Below, piece by piece: positions 59,033-64,000 of a DNA stretch of 64,000 nucleotides. The notes beneath the pieces are model-generated. The model was not told where the DNA came from and ran no database searches. It saw nothing but the letters and a program-made list of their open reading frames with translations. Every line of letters begins with the position of its first letter. Within the stretch, counting starts at the first letter, position 1. Both the position numbers and the translations under genes were made by a program. This stretch comes from Halalkalibacter urbisdiaboli (lineage in GTDB: Bacteria > Bacillota > Bacilli > Bacillales > Bacillaceae_D), in assembly GCF_002156385.1 (NCBI RefSeq), contig NZ_MVJM01000002.1, forward strand, positions 951,816 through 1,015,815. The letters are read 5' to 3'.

Positions 59033-60542
59033 GCTGCTTAGGGGCATCGAACTCACCTTGGAAAAATTTCGGGTAGCGTTCATCCGCGGAATGAGAGAAA
59101 TCTTCAGGAAGCTGCTCCAATTCAATCAAATGCATTTCCCAATTAAAAAAGTATTGTCCCTCGATCCAAAGATTTTCGGTTACCCCTTTTTTATCAGCTA
59201 AATGCTTTCCATAATTCGCTCGTCCCATATTCTCCACTAAAATCTCCAACGTATTTCTATCCTCCGGAAAATCGACCGTTACACTCTTCTCCTCATCATT
59301 AATATAAATCGTCTTTACTCGAACGCCATTCACATAGACAAAGGCACGGTCATGAACCGGAGATGTATCGAGTTTCAGCGTTCCTTTTCGGTTAACCTCC
59401 GTACGATACAATATATACCCGTACGATTGCCCGACGTCCTCCATGCTTAACGGGGTAATGTGTTCATGAGCTGTACTGATTTCGCCCAACACATCAAATA
59501 AACTCACGGACTTATCAAGCGACACCGACCCGTAGTTTCTCGTTTTAACCGTCTCTTCGACGTCCTCCGGCACATCGACAAACCGACTCAGCACCTTTTT
59601 TACTTCTCGATATTTTTCGGTCATTTCGCCATGCTCGGTTAAGAGACTGTCATAATCATAGCTCGTAATCGTCGGTTCGTACTTCTCATAGTGATTGGCT
59701 CCGTTCATAAATCCAAAATTCGTTCCACCATGAAACATATAAAAATTAACCGAGCTTTTCAATTCCAATATATTCTCAAATACCTTTGCCGCCTCCCTTG
59801 GGTCACGAACGGTATGCTTCCCTTCCCAATGGTCAAACCAACCAATCCAAAATTCAGCGACCATTTTTGGCGAACCCGGCTTATAGTTTTCCAACGCTAC
59901 AAATGCTTCCTCCACTCGCGAACCAAAGTTCAATGTTGTGACCACATCTGGCAACGAGCCTTGTTCGATAAAGATAGGACCATCGGATGTAAACAAAAAT
60001 GTCTCAAGCTGGTGTTTCGCATATTGCTCTTGGAAAAAACGCAAATAAGCCTGGTCATTTCCGTAAGCTCCGTATTCATTTTCAATTTGCAACGCAATAA
60101 TCGGTCCGCCATTCTTTAATAAAAAGCGTTTAAGCTTAGGCAGCAGCACATCATAATAGTCCTCAACATACTTTAAAAATGTAGGATGACTGCAGCGCAA
60201 AGCGATCTCCTTCTCGGCTAACAGCCATGCCGGCAGCCCACCCATTTCCCACTCCGCACAAATATACGGCGAAGGACGGACGATCACATACAGCCCTAGT
60301 TTGTGTGCCGTTTCAATAAACGCTTCAATATCAGCTAAGCCTGAAAAATGGAATTGCCCCTTCTTCGGCTCGTGAACATTCCAAGCGACATACGTTTCAA
60401 CCGTATTCAACCCTAGCGCCTTTAACTTCTGTAGGCGGTCTTCCCAATATTCTGGTACGGTGCGAAAATAATGAATCGCCCCTGATAAAATTTGAAATGG
60501 TTGGTCGTTTAATATAAATTCCCCGTTCTCTACTTTTAGCAT
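58815..60542 (-). CDS. bga: GH35 beta-galactosidase
   Basis: 575 residues from ATG 60540-60542, preceded by GGGAGGGAAC; a longer frame adds ten residues. No signal peptide, so it is cytoplasmic. GH35 core: SGAIHYFRTVPEYWEDRLQKLKALGLNTVETYVAWNVHEP, catalytic acid/base Glu156 (LQIENEYG) and nucleophile Glu230 (MVAEFWIGWFDHW), MFHGGTNFGFMNG. The C-terminal beta domains end in [26 protein letters not shown]. It probably removes beta-1,3- or beta-1,4-galactose from oligosaccharides released from plant polysaccharide. It follows the damaged GH88 gene by 23 nt. A second 3' end lies at 63552. Confidence 0.95.
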   Translation of the reverse strand: MLKVENGEFILNDQPFQILSGAIHYFRTVPEYWEDRLQKLKALGLNTVETYVAWNVHEPKKGQFHFSGLADIEAFIETAHKLGLYVIVRPSPYICAEWEMGGLPAWLLAEKEIALRCSHPTFLKYVEDYYDVLLPKLKRFLLKNGGPIIALQIENEYGAYGNDQAYLRFFQEQYAKHQLETFLFTSDGPIFIEQGSLPDVVTTLNFGSRVEEAFVALENYKPGSPKMVAEFWIGWFDHWEGKHTVRDPREAAKVFENILELKSSVNFYMFHGGTNFGFMNGANHYEKYEPTITSYDYDSLLTEHGEMTEKYREVKKVLSRFVDVPEDVEETVKTRNYGSVSLDKSVSLFDVLGEISTAHEHITPLSMEDVGQSYGYILYRTEVNRKGTLKLDTSPVHDRAFVYVNGVRVKTIYINDEEKSVTVDFPEDRNTLEILVENMGRANYGKHLADKKGVTENLWIEGQYFFNWEMHLIELEQLPEDFSHSADERYPKFFQGEFDAPKQHDTFVDLEGFTKGNVFINGFNLGRYWNTAGPQKRLYLPGPLLKEAGNVITVLELEETKTNEIRLVEDPKWCS

Positions 60543-60565
60543 AGTTCCCTCCCGATTTTCGCTGT

Positions 60566-61684
60566 TCACCAAAAAAATTCTGACTTCCCTCTCAACCTAG
60601 CAATTCCTTCTACAAAAAAATAATCTCCATAAATAAGAGGAACATCTATGCCCTTTTGCTCCGGATAGTGACTCGTTCCCGCTAAAATCAATCCATCCTC
60701 TTTTTCGTTATCCCACGCTCCATAATTTTCATAAAGTGATTTCAAAATCGCATTACCGGCTTTCGCATAAATGCCCGACTCTGTTTGTGACACTTTTTCC
60801 GCCAGCAACATTAGGCCTGATCCAGCAATTGCTCCCGCCGAAGAATCACGATAAGGCGTCACATCATCCGGAATGCGAAAATCCCAATGCGGAACAAAAT
60901 CGTCAGGTAAGTGGGCGATGAAAAAATGAGCGACTTTCTTCGCTGCCTGCAAGTAACGTGCTTCTTTCGTATAGTCAAAGCAAAGCGTTAACCCATATAA
61001 AGCCCAAGCCGTTCCCCGAGACCACGCTGAATCTGCGGCATAGCCTTGACCGCCAAGAAACGCTCGGCGCTCGCCCGTTTCCGGGTCAAAATGAACAATA
61101 TGATGAACCGAGCCATCTTCTTCAATAAAATGCGCTAAAATCACATCGGCATGCCGCATCGCCACCGCTTTATAACGCGGGTCACCAGTCTGTTCAGATG
61201 CCCAAAACAATAGTGATAGATTCATCGCACAATCGATAATCGCATAACCTGTGTTTTCATCTCCTTCAAACCACGGATTCCAAGCACGAATATAGTTGCC
61301 ATTCACATTAAAACGGCCCATTAATAGATTCGCCGCTAATAACGCTCGGCGCCGTGAGTCTTCCTTGCCTAGCAGTTTGTAGCGAGCCACACTCGTAAGC
61401 GTCCACATAAATCCGATATCATGATCCAAGTGAATAAAATCGGTTATCACCTGATCCAAGTGGCGCTCACATTCTTCAGCAATGTTCCGAATCGCTTCAT
61501 CCTTTGTATCCTGATACAACAGCCACAGCTGCCCCGGCCAAAACCCTGCTGTCCACCAATGCGGCGGAGCCAACTCATACGTACCCTCCTTGCTTAGATG
61601 AGGAAAGCTCGCCCCGATTGCTTGACTCGTTCACTGTAGCTTTTTCGCAATGTCTCCCCATGCCTCTTCTACCCAGCTAGACAT
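60566..61684 (-). pseudogene. GH88 unsaturated glucuronyl hydrolase with in-frame TGA
   Basis: The frame from ATG 61682-61684 (AAAGGAGAGGG upstream) encodes SWVEEAWGDIAKKLQ, then TGA at 61631-61633 (codon 18). After it the same frame continues TSQAIGASFPHLSKEG, PPHWWTAGFWPGQLWLLY and on to the stop at 60566, with no other break. Family length (about 370 residues) is met only if the TGA is read. Catalytic Asp region LDHDIGFMW and DSAWSRGTAW are intact. A CGA-to-TGA change at an Arg codon is the simplest cause. A TTG at 61571-61573 with AAGGAGG upstream could restart translation and give 335 residues lacking the N-terminal helix. GH88 enzymes cleave unsaturated uronic acid from lyase products. 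Confidence 0.88.
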
Positions 61685-61734
61685 CTCTCCCTCTCCTTTC
61701 AAACTGAAATTGCAGCTTTACAGTCATTGATTTG

Positions 61735-61985
61735 TTATAACCAGTCAACAAGATTACCTTTTTCCTGTTCTGATAGTCGTTCATAAAATACCTCAGGCGC
61801 AGGCGCTAACGCATATCCATACACGGCCATTTCGACAATGCGCTGGTCATATCTTGCTCTAATACTCTTCATGAGCCAGGTTCACACCGTTTCTTATTCC
61901 GATAAGGACTCGGTCCAAAGCAGAATCATCGCCTCCTCCTGCGATAAGAGGGACCAGTCCCCAAAGCCTTCCGTCCCTCCCTATT
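61735..61985 (-). pseudogene. DUF2264 family gene remnant
   Basis: Minus strand: one frame reads GRDGRLWGLVPLIAGGGDD ... IGIRNGVNLAHEEY and stops at TAG (expected Trp codon). A second frame, shifted nearby, continues YDQRIVEMAVYGYALAPAPEVF then LSEQEKGNLVDWL and a stop. The two together match the DUF2264 pattern GIxNGxxPxHEEYWG ... YDQRxVEMA. The upstream start and the long C-terminal part are missing. DUF2264 genes often sit with GH88/GH105 hydrolases in glycan loci. This piece is too damaged to function. Confidence 0.72.
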
Positions 61986-62075
61986 AAGTTAGTAAATGTA
62001 AATTTTGAGTGTCATTGAAAGCAATGAACCCAAAAGTACAACCTAATTTCACATCAGATTTGGAACACCTTGTAA

Positions 62076-62089
62076 TGAAAGCGCTTTAT
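62076..62089. promoter_or_regulatory. cre/LacI-type operator
   Basis: TGAAAGCGCTTTAT contains the palindrome AAAGCGCTTT and matches the CcpA cre consensus at 12 of 14 positions. It could be bound by CcpA or by the LacI regulator next to it; it lies in the gap between the divergent hydrolase remnants and lacI. Confidence 0.6.
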
Positions 62090-62124
62090 AGGGATTATAG
62101 TAAAACAACAGCCAACTAGAGTCA

Positions 62125-62269
62125 AGTAAATATTTACTGTTATTCATAGTAAAGTTTAAGTGAATTTCGACAAAACCCTTTTATATGCACATAAATACTG
62201 TAAAGATGTACTAGTTTAACGTCCTTTTTACCTCTATAACGATAGTAAAGTATAGTAAAGTACAGTAAA
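62125..62269. promoter_or_regulatory. Cluster of AGTAAA motifs, three at exact 10-bp phase
   Basis: AGTAAATATTTACT (62125-62138) is a perfect 14-bp palindrome. AGTAAA recurs at 62148 and then at 62244, 62254 and 62264, exactly one helical turn apart. This pattern suggests cooperative binding of a regulator upstream of lacI. The protein is unknown. The whole 62000-62383 gap is AT-rich and has no gene. Confidence 0.6.
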
Positions 62270-62383
62270 CATTACTAACTATTGACTAATAAAAAAAGTT
62301 CGTATATTTTTAAGTAAATTAACTAAACAAATATTGGATTTATACATGGAGCGACATGTCGAAGCAAACGGAGTGTGAAAAGC

Positions 62384-63376
62384 GTGGCCACGATAAAAGA
62401 CATTGCAGATAAAGTAGGCGTATCAACAACTACCGTATCAAGAGTATTAAACTATGATTCAAGCCTATCGGTTGCCGATGAAACGAAAAAACAAATATTT
62501 AAAGTCGCAGAAGAACTTTCCTACCAAAAAAGACGAAAAAAAACACCGGTTTACCGAAGAATCGCGTTCATCCATATCAAAACAGAGGACGAAGAGCTCG
62601 ATGATGTGTATTACATGGCGATTCGGGTAGGCATTGAAGAACAAGCAGCCAATCATAACATTCAGCTACTCAAATTTTTAAAAGGAGAGTATGATCGGAT
62701 TCCAAAAGACATTGATGGAATCATTGTCGTAGGAGATACTTTCGAAGAACAAATCAACCTTCTGAGAAACATTACACCGAACATCGTCATTATCGACTCC
62801 TACTATGTAGCCGATGATTGCGATGCAGTCTTAATCGACTTTGAACGAGTGACAAGCCAGATCTTAGACTATCTCATTGAAACGGGTCATGAGAAGATCG
62901 GATTTCTCGGCGGAGTCCAAACCTTTTTAAACGATCAACCAGCAAGCCAAGAAAAACGCGAAACGCATTTTAGAAGATACATGGCAGAGCGAGGATTATT
63001 AAACGAGAACTTCATCTTCGTCCAAAGATTTAACGTCAATTCCGGCTATCAGCTCATGAAAAAGGCAATTTCTGAACTAAAAGACGACCTTCCAACCGCC
63101 TTCTTCGTCGGCAATGACCCGATGGCAATCGGTGCCTTACGCGCTTTACAGGAAGAAAACATCGCCGTCCCCGAACGAGTCAGCATCATCGGCATTAACG
63201 ATATTAGTATATCAAAATACTTATTCCCCTCCCTCAGCACCGTAAGAATCGAAACTGAGCTAATGGGAGAAACTGCCGTCGATTTAATCCTCGAACGACT
63301 CACAAACGAACGGAAAATCGCAAAAAAAGTGTACTTGGAGACGAAGCTGATGGTGCGAAGTACGACGAAAGGTTAG
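62384..63376 (+). CDS. LacI/GalR family transcriptional regulator
   Basis: 330 residues from GTG 62384, giving the classical start MATIKDIADKVGVSTTTVSRVLN; a GTG at 62375 is nearly on top of the GGAG and less likely. N-terminal HTH (about 1-50), hinge, then a periplasmic-binding-protein-like sugar-sensing domain with DGIIVVGD, VIIDSYYVADDCDAVLIDFE, GFLGGVQTF, FVGNDPMAIGALRAL and VSIIGINDISISKYLFPSLSTVRIE. By position it most likely controls the GH35/GH88 operon, with galactoside-type inducers. It is intact while its target genes decay. Confidence 0.92.
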   Translation: MATIKDIADKVGVSTTTVSRVLNYDSSLSVADETKKQIFKVAEELSYQKRRKKTPVYRRIAFIHIKTEDEELDDVYYMAIRVGIEEQAANHNIQLLKFLKGEYDRIPKDIDGIIVVGDTFEEQINLLRNITPNIVIIDSYYVADDCDAVLIDFERVTSQILDYLIETGHEKIGFLGGVQTFLNDQPASQEKRETHFRRYMAERGLLNENFIFVQRFNVNSGYQLMKKAISELKDDLPTAFFVGNDPMAIGALRALQEENIAVPERVSIIGINDISISKYLFPSLSTVRIETELMGETAVDLILERLTNERKIAKKVYLETKLMVRSTTKG

Positions 63377-63424
63377 AGACGAACTCATATCAAAACTAAC
63401 GTATAGTAGCCAGCTTGCTTTCAC

Positions 63425-63769
63425 TTAACGCGCTAATCTACGAACTAGATGTTCTTGCTAAAAGGCAAAAAGGCCAGAGTGAAGTTACACTTGGCCAAAT
63501 ATTAAAAATCTCACTTAACTATTGTGAGTATGATGGTGATGACAGGCACACCTAAGGACACCACTTCGGCTCTTCCACCAATCGAATCTCATTCGTCTTC
63601 GTCTCCTCGAGCTCGAGCACTGTAATCACGTTCCCCGCTTCCTTTAAAAGCGGACCCGGCAGGTACAGTCGCTTTTGAGGACCGGCTGTGTTCCAGTATC
63701 TCCCTAGGTTAAAGCCGTTAATGAACACATTTCCTTTTGTAAATCCTTCTAAATCGACGAATGTATCGT
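63425..63769. repeat. 345-bp direct duplication, copy 2
   Basis: Same orientation as copy 1 (58688-59032), about 97% identical by eye, no gaps. It includes a second terminator and ends abruptly where the IS21-family element begins. Confidence 0.95.
63552..63769 (-). pseudogene. Second GH35 gene, 3' fragment cut by an IS
   Basis: Encodes the last 72 or so residues of a GH35 protein, ending EEPKWCP and a TAG stop. Compared with copy 1 the last residues differ slightly (EDPKWCS), so it is a paralogue or an old duplicate rather than an assembly artefact. Homology breaks at 63769 at the IS end. Whether the 5' part survives beyond the window is unknown. Confidence 0.85.
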
Positions 63770-64000
63770 TGTACTAGTTCGTGACCTTTCTGTCATTAAT
63801 AATATTGTCAACAACGGATTAAAATTCCCCATTTTCAGCGGTTGAAAAATCCCCAATATCATCACTTTGCTACTATCGGCTGAATTCCAGCCTTCTGTTT
63901 TTCCTTTAATCGATAGGATTCTCCTTTCATGTTAAATGTAGTGGAGTGATGAAGCAGCCGATCTAAAACAGCGGTTGCTAAAACATCATCTCCAAAGATT
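63770..64000 (-). mobile_element. IS21-family insertion sequence, right end (partial)
   Basis: Starts TGTACTAGTTCG right after the broken GH35 sequence. IS21 ends typically begin with TG. About 92 bp of non-coding end precede the istB stop. The element runs off the window. Confidence 0.82.
63862..64000 (-). CDS. istB: IS21 helper ATPase IstB, C-terminal part
   Basis: 46 codons ending at TGA 63862-63864. The tail reads FGDDVLATAVLDRLLHHS, then FNMKGESYRLKEKQK, the typical IstB C-terminus. IstB is the AAA+ helper that directs the IstA transposase to target DNA. The N-terminal part and istA lie outside the window. Confidence 0.92.
   Translation of the reverse strand, partial: IFGDDVLATAVLDRLLHHSTTFNMKGESYRLKEKQKAGIQPIVAK

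Noticed and set aside
61631-61633. TGA in GH88 as a selenocysteine or programmed read-through codon
   Set aside because: GH88 enzymes have no selenocysteine at this place, no SECIS-like hairpin directly follows, and neighbouring genes in the locus are also decaying. A nonsense mutation is simpler.

Overview
The window comes from a low-GC, Gram-positive, spore-former-type Bacillaceae. Two things suggest this: the Bacillus subtilis-like order fliT-fliS-fliD-flaG-hag-csrA-fliW-yviE-flgL-flgK-flgN-flgM-yvyF-comFC-comFA-degU-degS-yvyE-tagV-tagO, and the B. anthracis/alkaliphile-type S-layer machinery (secA2, slaP, csaB, several SLH proteins). The very acidic secreted proteins suggest an alkaliphile of the Halalkalibacter/Alkalihalobacillus group; that placement is inference. 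No tRNA, rRNA or CRISPR array was seen.

Layout. 1-1.5 kb: the end of an unknown gene and a lipoprotein. 1.5-16 kb: late flagellar genes on the minus strand with three clear sigma-D promoters, CsrA/FliW control of flagellin, and an inserted gene for a giant secreted protein of 12 fibronectin-III-like repeats behind a cyclic-di-GMP-I riboswitch. 16-21.5 kb: competence genes comFA/comFC and the DegS-DegU two-component system, separated by unusual repeat arrays. 21.5-30.6 kb: an EamA transporter, tagV, tagO, then an operon tagA-flippase-DUF5693-csaB that looks like secondary cell-wall polysaccharide synthesis and pyruvylation. 30.9-34.2 kb: divergent secA2-slaP accessory Sec genes. 34.5-49 kb: wall hydrolases and surface proteins (amidase, four SLH proteins, subtilisin-like protease) plus a Wzz/tyrosine-kinase pair. 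49-51.6 kb: small membrane proteins of unknown function and a VanZ protein. 51.7-53.9 kb: a small group with a winged-helix protein, an Xre regulator, comK and a 51-residue ORF. 53.9-58.4 kb: cysQ, a Cache-HAMP-GGDEF-EAL protein and an alpha/beta hydrolase. 58.5-64 kb: a decaying glycan-use locus: intact GH35 beta-galactosidase, GH88 hydrolase with an in-frame stop, a DUF2264 remnant, a LacI regulator, and a second GH35 3' end cut by an IS21-family element.

How it fits together. Most genes serve one decision: swim, become competent, or build a surface coat. DegS-DegU, sigma-D/FlgM, CsrA/FliW, ComK and cyclic-di-GMP all have components here. TagO, TagA, the flippase and CsaB would make the pyruvylated polymer that SLH domains bind; SecA2/SlaP would export the S-layer proteins; the S8 protease and wall hydrolases would process the envelope. 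The cyclic-di-GMP riboswitch in front of the FN3 protein, placed inside the flagellar cluster, is the most striking regulatory arrangement in the window. The right end shows a catabolic locus being lost.
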